From Bacteroides fragilis (GTDB taxonomy: Bacteria; Bacteroidota; Bacteroidia; Bacteroidales; DTGW01), in assembly GCA_945889005.1 (NCBI GenBank), contig CAMDBI010000016.1:24203-88202 (forward strand): a stretch of 64,000 nt of DNA, written 5' to 3'. Of this stretch, positions 18,706-27,291 are shown one piece after another. The position numbers were made by a program, and so were the translations under genes. Within the stretch, counting starts at the first letter, position 1, and each line of letters opens with the position of its first letter. Under the pieces are notes generated by a model, which had not been told where the DNA came from, did not search any database, and saw only the letters and a list, made by a program, of their open reading frames with translations.

Positions 18706-19299
18706 TTAAAAAGAGAAATTTTTAATCAAATCGGGAACAAACCCCAATGCCCAAAACACTATAATATGAACTCCAATTGCAATAGCCAATGAAAACAGGG
18801 TGAAAATTACTTTATCTTCTTTTTTTATATTCAATACCAAATCGACCCCTTTGAAATAAACAAATGTTCCGAATAGCCCAAGAAATTCAATAAAGTTTTG
18901 CATAGAACCATAATTGGCCATTATGCCCGAAACAACCAATGTTGCCCAGTACACCGAAAGCGAATAGATGGTTATGCGCTCTACGGCAAGCATATTGGAA
19001 TTTCCTTCGTATTTGATACTAAGTTCTTTTATCAGTATAAAAATGATAAACATACTTACCAAAAGCGATAGCATTAAAAATGTTGCAGATACCAAAATGT
19101 ACACTATCGAGTATTCTGTGCTTGCAATGGCAAATATATTACCAACTAACGCTGACAATCCGGTAAATAATATGAGTGGATAAGCAAATCCCTTGAGTAT
19201 GCTATTACGGTTTTCGGAAACTGCTTGTGTATTTTCCCAAAAACCTTTTGGGTCGCTTATTATTGTTTTTAACAAATTATATATATCCTTGTATTTCAT
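18706..19299 (-). CDS. Yip1-family integral membrane protein
   Basis: A 197-residue protein with five predicted membrane helices (for example LILFTGLSALVGNIFAIA, ILVSATFLMLSLLVSMFIIF and VIFTLFSLAIAIGVHIIVF). It starts with an amphipathic KYKDIYNLLKTIISDPKGFWEN segment, the usual beginning of bacterial Yip1-domain proteins. I start at the ATG at 19299 (MKYKDIYN) because upstream residues are low-complexity. Function is unknown; it is probably co-transcribed with smpB and divergent from miaA. Confidence 0.75.
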   Translation of the reverse strand: MKYKDIYNLLKTIISDPKGFWENTQAVSENRNSILKGFAYPLILFTGLSALVGNIFAIASTEYSIVYILVSATFLMLSLLVSMFIIFILIKELSIKYEGNSNMLAVERITIYSLSVYWATLVVSGIMANYGSMQNFIEFLGLFGTFVYFKGVDLVLNIKKEDKVIFTLFSLAIAIGVHIIVFWALGFVPDLIKNFSF

Positions 19300-19364
19300 T
19301 ATTTGCAAAAATAAAACAAAATGAATACAAAAATTCTCATTTTTGTAATTCAAAAATATAATAC

Positions 19365-20279
19365 TTGAATAATTATAATTTAATAACCATTCTTGGTCCT
19401 ACTGCTTGTGGCAAAACACACTTGGCCACACAGTTGGCGTATCAATTAAAATCTCCTATAATAAGTGCCGATTCTAGGCAAGTGTACAGAGGCATGGATA
19501 TTGGTACCGGCAAAGATCTTTCGGAATTCATAGTCGATAATTTTTCCATACCTTATTACCTTATCGATATTGCCAATGCAGGCGAGAAATATAACCTTTT
19601 TGAATATCAACGCGATTTTGTAAAGGTATTTCAGAGTCTTTCAGGAAACACTATTCCAATATTGTGTGGAGGTACAGGCTTGTATATTGAAGCAGTTCTG
19701 AAAAACTATCAATTGCAAGAAACTCCAATTAATAAAGAGCTTCGAAAGGACTTGGAAACAATGACCGATCAACAATTGGTCGAAAAACTTGTTTCTCTCA
19801 AAAAACTTCACAATACTTCGGACTCCGATACTCGAAAAAGGCTTGTTAGAGCTATTGAAATTGAGATGTATCAACAACAGCATCCACACATAGAATGGAA
19901 TACTCCAATAATAAACAGTCTTATTGTAGGGGTTGAAATAGATAGAGACTTTAGGCGTGAGCTCATTACTAAACGCTTGCACCAAAGGCTCGAAGATGGT
20001 ATGGTTGATGAAGTACGTCAGTTGCTCGAATCTGGAATTGAAGCCGATGATCTGATATATTATGGTTTAGAGTACAAGTTTATTACTCAATTTCTTACAG
20101 GTCAAATTTCGTACGATTATATGTGTGAACATTTGAATATTGCTATACATCAGTTTGCAAAAAGGCAAATGACTTGGTTTCGAAAAATGGAGCGCGATGG
20201 TTTTGAAATAAACTGGTTACGCTGGGGAATGTCTCTTGAAGAGAAACTGGATAAAATACGCTATTTGCTCACTAAATAG
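19365..20279 (+). CDS. miaA: tRNA dimethylallyltransferase
   Basis: A 304-residue enzyme that prenylates A37 of tRNAs reading UNN codons. P-loop ILGPTACGKT at residues 9-18, the substrate motif SADSRQVYRGMDIGTGKD near 34-50, GGTGLYIEAVL near 101, and FAKRQMTWFRK near 270 are all present. The start codon is TTG: an in-frame TAA lies two codons upstream and no ATG occurs before the P-loop, so TTG is the only usable start. The 3' end overlaps the convergent membrane-protein gene by 19 bases. Confidence 0.94.
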   Translation: MNNYNLITILGPTACGKTHLATQLAYQLKSPIISADSRQVYRGMDIGTGKDLSEFIVDNFSIPYYLIDIANAGEKYNLFEYQRDFVKVFQSLSGNTIPILCGGTGLYIEAVLKNYQLQETPINKELRKDLETMTDQQLVEKLVSLKKLHNTSDSDTRKRLVRAIEIEMYQQQHPHIEWNTPIINSLIVGVEIDRDFRRELITKRLHQRLEDGMVDEVRQLLESGIEADDLIYYGLEYKFITQFLTGQISYDYMCEHLNIAIHQFAKRQMTWFRKMERDGFEINWLRWGMSLEEKLDKIRYLLTK

Positions 20280-20725
20280 TAAATTAGGTAAGTCGACATG
20301 AAAAAATTAACTATGGTAAAAATGATATTAAACCAAATTCTTTTTTTTATTTTACGCCTTATCAAGATTGCCAGTACAGGCAATGCTAGTAAAATATCTA
20401 TAATTATTAGTATATAATATACCCACCTGTTTTCTTGTTGAAATACTAGACTCGACGAGCTTTTGCTAAACACATTCATTAAATGACTTACCGTATTTTC
20501 GTTAAAAGCGCTAAATGTCAATGTTTTGGAAACGAAAATGTACCAAAACACAAATACCATAAAAACCGCTATATAAATAAGAAACGAAAATTTTAACATC
20601 ATGGTCGACCATTTTCTATTTCTGTGATACCTAAAGGGTTTCAATAGCCTATAGGTAATTATTACAATAATGATTATTGAAACAATAAAAAGAATTTGTC
20701 CAATAATAGACCCTATACCATTCAT
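20261..20725 (-). CDS. Small integral membrane protein, unknown function
   Basis: A 154-residue protein with four hydrophobic segments: IIGQILFIVSIIIIVIITY near 5-24, FSFLIYIAVFMVFVFWYIF near 47-65, a third near 103-120 (YILIIIDILLALPVLAIL) and a fourth at the end (IIFTIVNFFMSTYLIYYL). A basic loop (RRKIKKR) separates the last two. No family is recognised. It overlaps the end of miaA by 19 bases on the opposite strand and precedes the radical SAM gene. Confidence 0.6.
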   Translation of the reverse strand: MNGIGSIIGQILFIVSIIIIVIITYRLLKPFRYHRNRKWSTMMLKFSFLIYIAVFMVFVFWYIFVSKTLTFSAFNENTVSHLMNVFSKSSSSLVFQQENRWVYYILIIIDILLALPVLAILIRRKIKKRIWFNIIFTIVNFFMSTYLIYYLVSK

Positions 20726-20761
20726 ATTCTGATGTTTTTTTAGATCAGGTAAATATAATTA

Positions 20762-22579
20762 TTATTTCAATTTGAACCATTTTTTTACAGCAATATCGAA
20801 ACCTACACCATGCATGTAGTTGTATAGCGCTATTCGTAAGCCTTCGGCGTATTTGTCGTGATCACAACCTGTATTGTCGATGTGTTCAATATCATTATTT
20901 GCAAAATCAAACTCTTTATTTTCTAAAGCCTTTACTCCAAAGTTTTTGGGGTTACAACCAATTGGACTGTGAGCAGTCATGGTAAACCTATGCCAAAAGG
21001 CAGATTGCAACAAACCTTTTTCGAAAAAATCGCGAACTACCTCAAGCGAATCGATGGTTTCCAGTGCTGTTTGTGTTGGGAAACCGTACATAAGATAAGC
21101 ATGAACCATTATTCCATTGTTGGTCATGTTTGTAGCTACATCGCGGGCTTGTTCAATGGTAACGCCTTTATTTATGAGTTTCAGTATTCTGTCCGATGCT
21201 ACTTCGAGCCCTCCCGATACAGCTATACACCCCGATTGTGCCATTAATAAACACAGTTCATTGTTAAAAGCCTTTTCGAACCTTATGTTGGTCCACCACG
21301 AAATTTGAAGTTTACGTTTTATAAGTTCTTCTGAAATTTCGCGAAGCAATTTGGGAGGAGCGGCTTCGTCGGTAAAGTGAAAACCATATTTCCCTGTTTG
21401 AGCAATAATTCGCTCAATTTTATCGACGATGTTGATTGCTGTATCTGGTTCGTAACGAGCAATATAGTCGAGACTAGTATCACAAAACGTACACTTGTGC
21501 CAATAGCAACCGTGAGCCAATACTAGCTTATTCCAGAAACCATCGCTCCAAAGCTTGTGCATGGGGTTGGTTACTTCAATTACCGAGATGTATTTGTTTA
21601 TTGGCAGCCCGGTGTAATCGGGTGCAGGCAATTCTGAAAATAAAACAGATTGATCGTTAGTGCCATCGTAGTATTTAACTTGCTTGTCTTCCAAACAATA
21701 AGTTCTAACCAATTTTTCTTTTGGCAAATCGTTTAAAACATGCTCCAGTATTTGAATTAATGGCATTTCGCCATCGTCGAGACTTATAAAATCAACATAT
21801 TTAAAAACTTCAGTGGTTTTTATTGTTCGTAATTCTGTGTTTACATAACCACCGCCCCATACAAGTTTTATATCGGGATATTTTGATTTTAAATATTTGC
21901 ATGCTTTCAAAGTCGACAAAAGGTTTCCGGGAAATGGAATGCTAAAACCTATAATTTTTGGAGAAAATTTTTCTAAATTCTCATTCAATAGTTTAAAAAA
22001 CTGATCGTCGAGTATTTTCTCATGTGTATTAATAGCTTTTTCGAGTTCTTCGAAATGGTGAGCCGAATGTCGGATAGATTCGGCATAACGATTGAATCCA
22101 AAACTTGGCGAAAAAAGCTCACTAATATATTCTCCTAAATCCTCGATATACAAAGTAGCCATATATCGAGCCTTTTCGGTAATACCGATAGTCCCAAATG
22201 CCCAGTCAATATCATCATCGGTCATTTTTTGGTTTGTATCGGGCAAAAACGAATCGCTCACAATTCGATAAGCCATCGTTTGGTCGTTGGTTTGCAAAAA
22301 TCGTATAACAAAATCGATGGTGTCGATATATTTTTGTCTGTTATTGAAAATTGAATAGATTTTCTTAGAATATTTAGAATCTTTCAAGTTTTCGTCAAAT
22401 AATTGAATTAATGATGATTTTGAAAACAGCCTGATAATAAGTTCAATACTCAAATCGACCTGACTGACACTATACTTTTTTTTCTTCAAAAAACCTGTCA
22501 AGACAGGGCTTGCAGGATATGGGCAATTCCATTGAACAAATGGAGGAGTAACTAATAAAATATCAACTTTTTGACACAT
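20762..22579 (-). CDS. B12-binding-type radical SAM protein
   Basis: A 605-residue protein. The N-terminal part begins VDILLVTPPFVQWNCPYP and holds a B12-binding-like Rossmann fold with PKIIGFSIPFPGNLLSTL near 220 and LVWGGGYVNTEL near 250. The radical SAM core starts near residue 350 with GCYWHKCTFC, the CxxxxCxxC variant of the cluster-binding motif, followed by the GGLEVASDRILKLINKG block and a PTQTALETIDSLEV segment. Such proteins carry out methylations or rearrangements with cobalamin; no substrate can be assigned. I start at the ATG at 22579 (MCQKVDILL), where the family similarity begins. Confidence 0.8.
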   Translation of the reverse strand: MCQKVDILLVTPPFVQWNCPYPASPVLTGFLKKKKYSVSQVDLSIELIIRLFSKSSLIQLFDENLKDSKYSKKIYSIFNNRQKYIDTIDFVIRFLQTNDQTMAYRIVSDSFLPDTNQKMTDDDIDWAFGTIGITEKARYMATLYIEDLGEYISELFSPSFGFNRYAESIRHSAHHFEELEKAINTHEKILDDQFFKLLNENLEKFSPKIIGFSIPFPGNLLSTLKACKYLKSKYPDIKLVWGGGYVNTELRTIKTTEVFKYVDFISLDDGEMPLIQILEHVLNDLPKEKLVRTYCLEDKQVKYYDGTNDQSVLFSELPAPDYTGLPINKYISVIEVTNPMHKLWSDGFWNKLVLAHGCYWHKCTFCDTSLDYIARYEPDTAINIVDKIERIIAQTGKYGFHFTDEAAPPKLLREISEELIKRKLQISWWTNIRFEKAFNNELCLLMAQSGCIAVSGGLEVASDRILKLINKGVTIEQARDVATNMTNNGIMVHAYLMYGFPTQTALETIDSLEVVRDFFEKGLLQSAFWHRFTMTAHSPIGCNPKNFGVKALENKEFDFANNDIEHIDNTGCDHDKYAEGLRIALYNYMHGVGFDIAVKKWFKLK

Positions 22580-22669
22580 AAGTGGCGTATCCAAATTATT
22601 TGTATTAATTTGTAAAAATAAGAGATAAAAACTCATGCACACATATTCACACAGTTAAACATCAAAAAA

Positions 22670-23794
22670 ATGAAAATTATTGCTGATGATAAAATTCCTT
22701 TCTTAAAGGGTGTTTTCGAACCATATGCAGATATAGTTTATTTGCCTGGCGAAAAAATTGACAGTCAATCGGTTTCAGATGCCGATGCATTAATCGTTAG
22801 AACCCGAACACATTGTAACCAAAAACTTTTAGAAGGAAGCAAGGTTAAGTTTATAGTTACAGCTACCATAGGCTACGATCATATCGATACAAAATGGTGT
22901 GAACAAAATGGAATTATTTGGAAAAATGCCGAAGGTTGCAATTCTGGTTCTGTAAAACAATATATTGCTTCAAGTTTGGCTTGGTTGTCGGTAAAGCACA
23001 ATTTCAAATTTGAAGATAAAACCCTTGGTATTATTGGCGTTGGCAATGTAGGAAAAAGAGTTATGAAGGTTGGCGAAGCCTTGGGTATGCGAATTGTTCT
23101 TAACGATCCACCATTGGTGCGAAAATCTGGACAATGTGGCTTTATTTCGCTCGATGGTGTGATGCGCGAAGCAGACATTATATCGCTTCATGTCCCGCTC
23201 AATATCGATGGACAAGATAAAACATACCATTTGTTTGATGAGAAAAATATTGGCAAACTCATGAAAAATGCAATACTTATTAACGCATCGCGAGGAGAGG
23301 TGGTCGACAACCAGGCGTTGAAAGAAGCATTGAAGAGTTATAAGATAGAAGCAGCTGTTCTCGACGTATGGGAAAATGAACCTGCAATTGACACTGAGTT
23401 GCTTTCACTTGTCGATTTAGCAACACCACACATTGCCGGCTATTCGGCCGATGGTAAAGCAAATGGAACAACCATGAGTGTTCATGCGCTTAGTAACTTT
23501 TTTAGACTCCCACTATCCGAATGGAAACCTAACGAGATACCAGTAAATGGTAATTTAGAAATCGAAATTGATTGCTCTGGTAAGTCGAACGACGATGTGT
23601 TGAGAGAGGCAATATTGAAAACCTATAATATTGAAGAAGATAGCAAGTATCTGAAGTCAAATATTGCCCTTTTCGAACAATATCGTGGACAATACCCGAT
23701 TAGACGCGAATTTGCAAATTATAAATTAAAACTGTTTAGTGCCAACAAAGAATTAACCGACAAATTACACTGGTTGGGTTTCAAAATATATTAG
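22670..23794 (+). CDS. pdxB: 4-phosphoerythronate dehydrogenase
   Basis: A 374-residue D-2-hydroxyacid dehydrogenase of the PdxB type, the second step of the DXP-independent-start branch of pyridoxal phosphate synthesis. It begins KIIADDKIPFLKGVFEP, as PdxB does. NAD-binding GIIGVGNVGKRV lies near 117-128; VTATIGYDHID, the catalytic Arg in INASRGEVVD near 203, and the PHIAGYSADGK His near 252 follow. The C-terminal 80 residues fit the PdxB dimerisation domain. It is divergent from the radical SAM gene, 90 bases apart. Confidence 0.93.
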   Translation: MKIIADDKIPFLKGVFEPYADIVYLPGEKIDSQSVSDADALIVRTRTHCNQKLLEGSKVKFIVTATIGYDHIDTKWCEQNGIIWKNAEGCNSGSVKQYIASSLAWLSVKHNFKFEDKTLGIIGVGNVGKRVMKVGEALGMRIVLNDPPLVRKSGQCGFISLDGVMREADIISLHVPLNIDGQDKTYHLFDEKNIGKLMKNAILINASRGEVVDNQALKEALKSYKIEAAVLDVWENEPAIDTELLSLVDLATPHIAGYSADGKANGTTMSVHALSNFFRLPLSEWKPNEIPVNGNLEIEIDCSGKSNDDVLREAILKTYNIEEDSKYLKSNIALFEQYRGQYPIRREFANYKLKLFSANKELTDKLHWLGFKIY

Positions 23795-23808
23795 GTAGTT
23801 TTTAAAGA

Positions 23809-23882
23809 ATCTTAAACGCTAAGTCGCCAAGACGCTAAGAATAAACAAAAAACATTTCGCGCTTTTCCGTCTTTGCGTTTAT
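23809..23882. repeat. ACGCTAAG-word repeat tract
   Basis: AACGCTAAG, TCGCCAAG and ACGCTAAG follow one another, and after a short AT-rich stretch there is a complementary right part (TCTTTGCGTTT). A related tract with the same words stands at 58110-58182. No open frame. Confidence 0.55.
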
Positions 23883-23903
23883 ATATTTAAGAAAGATTCT
23901 TTT

Positions 23904-24446
23904 TTATTTTTCCAAAACAATTTCCATGCCCCTTTTAATAGCGTCTTCGTTTTCAGTCATAAGGTGTTGATGGCGCGATGGTAAAGACTTTTTCAGCCCT
24001 TTGATAACATTTTCGAGTTTAACAATTGGTTTTACTTTGAGAAATGCACCAAGAACAATCATATTGAATGTTCGAGGGGCTGCCATACGTGAGGCTTCGG
24101 CTGCGGCTTCTACGCAATATATTTTAATATCTGTTCTCGATGGCAGACGAGTTATACCATTGTTGTCGTAAATGAGAACCCCTCCAGGTTTAACTGTTGA
24201 TTCAAATTTATCGAGCGACTGTTGGTTGAGGATAATAGCTGTATCGAATCTGTTGAGAATGGGCGAGCTAACTTCTTCGTCGCTCAATATAACAGTAACA
24301 TTGGCTGTTCCGCCACGCATTTCAGGGCCATAAGATGGCATCCAGCTAACATGTTGATCTTGCATAATACCCGAGTAAGCAAGTATTTTGCCCATCGACA
24401 ATACTCCCTGACCACCAAAACCGGCTATGATTATTTCTTCTGTCAT
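23904..24446 (-). CDS. 2-oxoacid:ferredoxin oxidoreductase, gamma subunit
   Basis: A 180-residue gamma subunit of a ferredoxin-dependent 2-oxoacid oxidoreductase (Vor/Kor type). It starts TEEIIIAGFGGQGVLSMGK, then PSYGPEMRGGTANVTVI near 40-57, the two signature blocks of the family. I use the ATG at 24446 since upstream in-frame residues are not family-like. It is the last gene of a four-gene operon, with order ferredoxin, alpha, beta, gamma. The complex decarboxylates a 2-oxoacid with CoA and reduces ferredoxin. Confidence 0.9.
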   Translation of the reverse strand: MTEEIIIAGFGGQGVLSMGKILAYSGIMQDQHVSWMPSYGPEMRGGTANVTVILSDEEVSSPILNRFDTAIILNQQSLDKFESTVKPGGVLIYDNNGITRLPSRTDIKIYCVEAAAEASRMAAPRTFNMIVLGAFLKVKPIVKLENVIKGLKKSLPSRHQHLMTENEDAIKRGMEIVLEK

Positions 24447-24485
24447 GATATTTATTTCTATCTGTTGACCTTGAACAGTCAAATA

Positions 24486-25262
24486 CTAATTAACTAATTT
24501 TCCGTCAATTTTTATATCGCCAAGTGGATAATGAGGAAACATGTTTTCTTCCATCCATTTGTTGGCTTTTACAGGAGTTAGCTTCCATCCAGAGTTGCAA
24601 TTCGACATTATTTCAACAAAACAAGTTCCTTTATTTTCTTTCTGAAGCTCAAATGCTTTTCTAATTGCTTTTTTGGTTTTTCGAACATTGGCGGGAGTAT
24701 GAACCGACTGACGGGTTACGTAATATGTGCCATCGAGGGTAGAAACAATATCGGTAAAGTTCAAAGGAGGCCCAACCGATTTAATATTGCGCCCATAAGG
24801 CGATGTAGATGTTTTCATTCCGGGAATTGACGTTGGAGACATTTGCCCACCCGTCATTCCATATATACCATTATTGATTAAGAATATTACAATGTTTTCG
24901 CCTCTGTTGCAGGTGTGAAGTGATTCTCCGGTACCAATAGCAGCCAAATCGCCATCGCCTTGGTATGAGAATACGTATTTCTCGGGATTGACTCGTTTAA
25001 TGCCGGTTGCTATGGCAGCAGCTCTTCCATGTGCTCCGTTTACAAAATCGATGTTCAAAAATTCGTACATCAATACCGAACATCCTACCGGAGCCACACC
25101 AATAGTATCTTTTACAATATCCATTTCTTCAATAACTTCCATTATGAGTCTTATAGCCGTTCCGTGTCCGCAACCCGGACAAAACGAGAGGGGCTTGTCG
25201 TTCATTAAAGGCGTTTTCTTGTAAATGAGATTCTCGGGTTTGATTATATCTTTTACATCCAT
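24486..25262 (-). CDS. 2-oxoacid:ferredoxin oxidoreductase, beta (TPP) subunit
   Basis: A 258-residue thiamine-diphosphate subunit. SFCPGCGHGTAIRLIMEV near 27-44 and the Mg-TPP motif YQGDGDLAAIG near 99 continuing to NNGIYGMTGGQMSPT near 129-143 are the catalytic signatures. Members of this clade act on branched-chain 2-oxoacids (VorA) or 2-oxoglutarate (KorB); I cannot decide from the sequence alone. It lies 8 bases after the alpha subunit gene. Confidence 0.92.
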   Translation of the reverse strand: MDVKDIIKPENLIYKKTPLMNDKPLSFCPGCGHGTAIRLIMEVIEEMDIVKDTIGVAPVGCSVLMYEFLNIDFVNGAHGRAAAIATGIKRVNPEKYVFSYQGDGDLAAIGTGESLHTCNRGENIVIFLINNGIYGMTGGQMSPTSIPGMKTSTSPYGRNIKSVGPPLNFTDIVSTLDGTYYVTRQSVHTPANVRKTKKAIRKAFELQKENKGTCFVEIMSNCNSGWKLTPVKANKWMEENMFPHYPLGDIKIDGKLVN

Positions 25263-25270
25263 TGTATTTG

Positions 25271-26341
25271 TTATTTTTCAATAATTTTCGAAAGAAAAGC
25301 GGCAAAAACTTCTTCGGGGCTGTGAACAACTCCTCCAAACCGTCCAAAGTGTTCAACTTTAGTGGCATTACCAACGGCAAGTCTTATGTCTTCGACCATT
25401 TGTCCGGCACTCATTTCGACCGAAAGTATTCCTTTCATTTTTTTTGCAAGATCGGCTATGCGTATAGTTGGGAATGGGAACAATGTAATAGGGCGCAACA
25501 AACCGAGTTTATAACCTTTTTCTCGTGCCAATTGAATAGTTTTTTTTGTTACCCTGGCACTTGATCCATAAGCTACTATTAAATATTCGGCATCGCTGGT
25601 CAGGTATTCTTCGTATCTAACTTCTTTCTCTTTAATGAGTTTGTATTTTTCTTGCAATTTAATGTTGTGAATTTCATTGTCGTATGGGTCTATAACGAGC
25701 GAGGTAACAACATTAGGTTTTCTATCGGCTTTTTTGCCGTTGGCTACCCAAGTTTGGTCAAATTCGGTAGCTCGTGGCATGTGGTCGAATAGTTCAACCT
25801 TTTCCATCATTTGTCCAATAGCTCCGTCCGATAGAATTAGCACTGGTATTCGGTATTTGAAAGCAAGATTAAATCCGGTTTTTACAAAATCAGACATTTC
25901 TTGTACCGATGCCGGTGCCAATACAATAAGATGATAGTCGCCATGCCCACCTCCTCGAGTACTCTGAAAATAATCGCACTGTGATGGCTGTATGGTTCCT
26001 ACTCCCGGACCTGCCCTTACAACATTTACTACTAAACATGGCAATTCGGCTCCTGCCATATACGACAAGGTTTCTTGCATAAGGCTTATACCAGGGCTCG
26101 ACGACGATGTCATAGATTTTTTGCCGGTTGCAGCAGCTCCAAAAACCATATTGATAGATGCTAATTCGCTTTCAGCCTGTAGTACAACCATTCCGGTACG
26201 TTCTTCAGGTTTTTCGAGAGTAAGGTATTCCATTACTTCGCTCTGAGGGGTTATAGGATAGCCGAAGTATGCATCGCAACCTGCACGAATTGCAGCTTCT
26301 GCAACAGCTTCGTTTCCCTTCATTAATCGTATTTCTCCCAT
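25271..26341 (-). CDS. 2-oxoacid:ferredoxin oxidoreductase, alpha subunit (VorB/KorA type)
   Basis: A 356-residue alpha subunit holding the pyrimidine-binding half of the active site. It begins RLMKGNEAVAEAAIRAGCDAYFGYPITPQSE, with the glutamate loop LQAESELASINMVFGAAATG near 54-73 and SSSPGISLMQETLSYMAGAELP near 80-101. The C-terminal domain contains YLIVAYGSSARVTK near 265. The length and the four-gene order match the Vor/Kor complexes of Bacteroidota, usually annotated as 3-methyl-2-oxobutanoate dehydrogenase subunit VorB. The likely role is oxidation of 2-oxoacids from amino acids. Confidence 0.92.
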   Translation of the reverse strand: MGEIRLMKGNEAVAEAAIRAGCDAYFGYPITPQSEVMEYLTLEKPEERTGMVVLQAESELASINMVFGAAATGKKSMTSSSSPGISLMQETLSYMAGAELPCLVVNVVRAGPGVGTIQPSQCDYFQSTRGGGHGDYHLIVLAPASVQEMSDFVKTGFNLAFKYRIPVLILSDGAIGQMMEKVELFDHMPRATEFDQTWVANGKKADRKPNVVTSLVIDPYDNEIHNIKLQEKYKLIKEKEVRYEEYLTSDAEYLIVAYGSSARVTKKTIQLAREKGYKLGLLRPITLFPFPTIRIADLAKKMKGILSVEMSAGQMVEDIRLAVGNATKVEHFGRFGGVVHSPEEVFAAFLSKIIEK

Positions 26342-26406
26342 TTCAAAAATTAGTTGACAGTTGATGGTTCATAGTTGACGCTATTCAACGCCAACCAATC
26401 ATATTT
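26342..26406. repeat. AGTTGAC word tract in the vor operon
   Basis: Between the ferredoxin and alpha subunit genes the spacer carries AGTTGACAGTTGATGG and then ATAGTTGACGC, a degenerate 7-bp word, followed by a partly complementary CAACGCCAACC. Confidence 0.45.
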
Positions 26407-26637
26407 TTAATTTTCGGACTTAACTCTATAAACAGATATTACTCCATCGGGGCATACAATAGCACAGTTCGAACAACCGGTGCAGTCTTCTGGATGTTCC
26501 ATATAAGCAAAATGGTATCCTTTTATATTTACTTCGGGCGACATCAATATTACATTTGATGGACAAGCGCTAATGCACACTTCGCACCCTTTGCATTTTT
26601 CGTTATCAACAACTATTGCTCCTCTGACTTTTGCCAT
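26407..26637 (-). CDS. 2[4Fe-4S] ferredoxin subunit of the 2-oxoacid oxidoreductase
   Basis: A 76-residue ferredoxin-type delta subunit. Two cluster motifs are complete: CKGCEVCISACP near 16-27 and CTGCSNCAIVCP near 54-65. It carries electrons from the TPP subunit to soluble ferredoxin. It is the first gene of the operon and lies 65 bases upstream of the alpha subunit. Confidence 0.93.
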   Translation of the reverse strand: MAKVRGAIVVDNEKCKGCEVCISACPSNVILMSPEVNIKGYHFAYMEHPEDCTGCSNCAIVCPDGVISVYRVKSEN

Positions 26638-26716
26638 GGTTTAAAAATTTAGTATTCATTTTTAAAGTCTTTAAAATTTAAGAAATTAAACAAATACGTA
26701 TTTATATATTAGTTAT

Positions 26717-26938
26717 GCGAATTGAGGGTTAAAATTGCCGTTGATTCGGTTGCTGAGCAAAGCCAAAGTATTAGTCAACGGATTTAAATGATAGAATATT
26801 AAGGCTTTAGCTATAGTTTTTTTTATAAATTATGGCTAAAGCCCAATACTAATCAACATTTTTCCCGTCCGCTAATACTCCGTTATAGCTCAGTAACCAA
26901 GCAGACGGCAATTGAAAAAAATTCTACCCTTAATTCGC
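26717..26938. mobile_element. MITE-like palindromic element 1 (222 bp, 9-bp target duplication)
   Basis: A 222-base non-coding element whose ends are inverted: GCGAATTGAGGGT on the left, and GCGAATTAAGGGT read inward from the right. The two arms stay partly complementary along their whole length (GGTTGCTGAGC with GCTCAGTAACC, AGTATTAG with CTAATACT, GGCTTTAGCTATAG with the central right arm), so it can fold into one long hairpin. ATTAGTTAT stands at 26708-26716 on the left; the right copy is at 27114-27122, displaced by the second element, which inserted into it. It carries no transposase; an IS acting in trans is assumed. Confidence 0.7.
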
Positions 26939-26942
26939 ATTA

Positions 26943-27113
26943 GGGCATCTCTAAAAACTGCTTTTTAGCTACGCTGAGCCCTTCGGGGTTCTTTGTTGGA
27001 CTTCATTTTTAAACTCCTCACTTCGGCTGTCGCTCTGTGTAACACATTTACAGTAGTAAACTCCGGGTTTAAAAATTCGTCCGCCTCAAAAAATCGAGTT
27101 TTTAGAGACGCCC
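26943..27113. mobile_element. MITE-like element 2 (171 bp, 4-bp target duplication), nested
   Basis: The left end GGGCATCTCTAAAAACT (26943-26959) is inverted at the right as AGTTTTTAGAGACGCCC (27097-27113), 16 of 17 matching. ATTA flanks both sides (26939-26942 and 27114-27117). No coding capacity. It inserted into the right-hand target duplication of element 1, so it is the younger of the two. Confidence 0.75.
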
Positions 27114-27291
27114 ATTAGTTATTAAAATAGATTTGCAAAAATAACTGTTTTTTTAAATTAGGAATGTTTTCTTTAAATTATGAATGATTTTGTTGAAAAA
27201 TACTTAATAGACTTTTCAGGCTGGAGTATGTTTGTTTGTCGAACTGACAACAATGACAATTGATTGTAAAATTCTAAGTTATTTTAAAATG

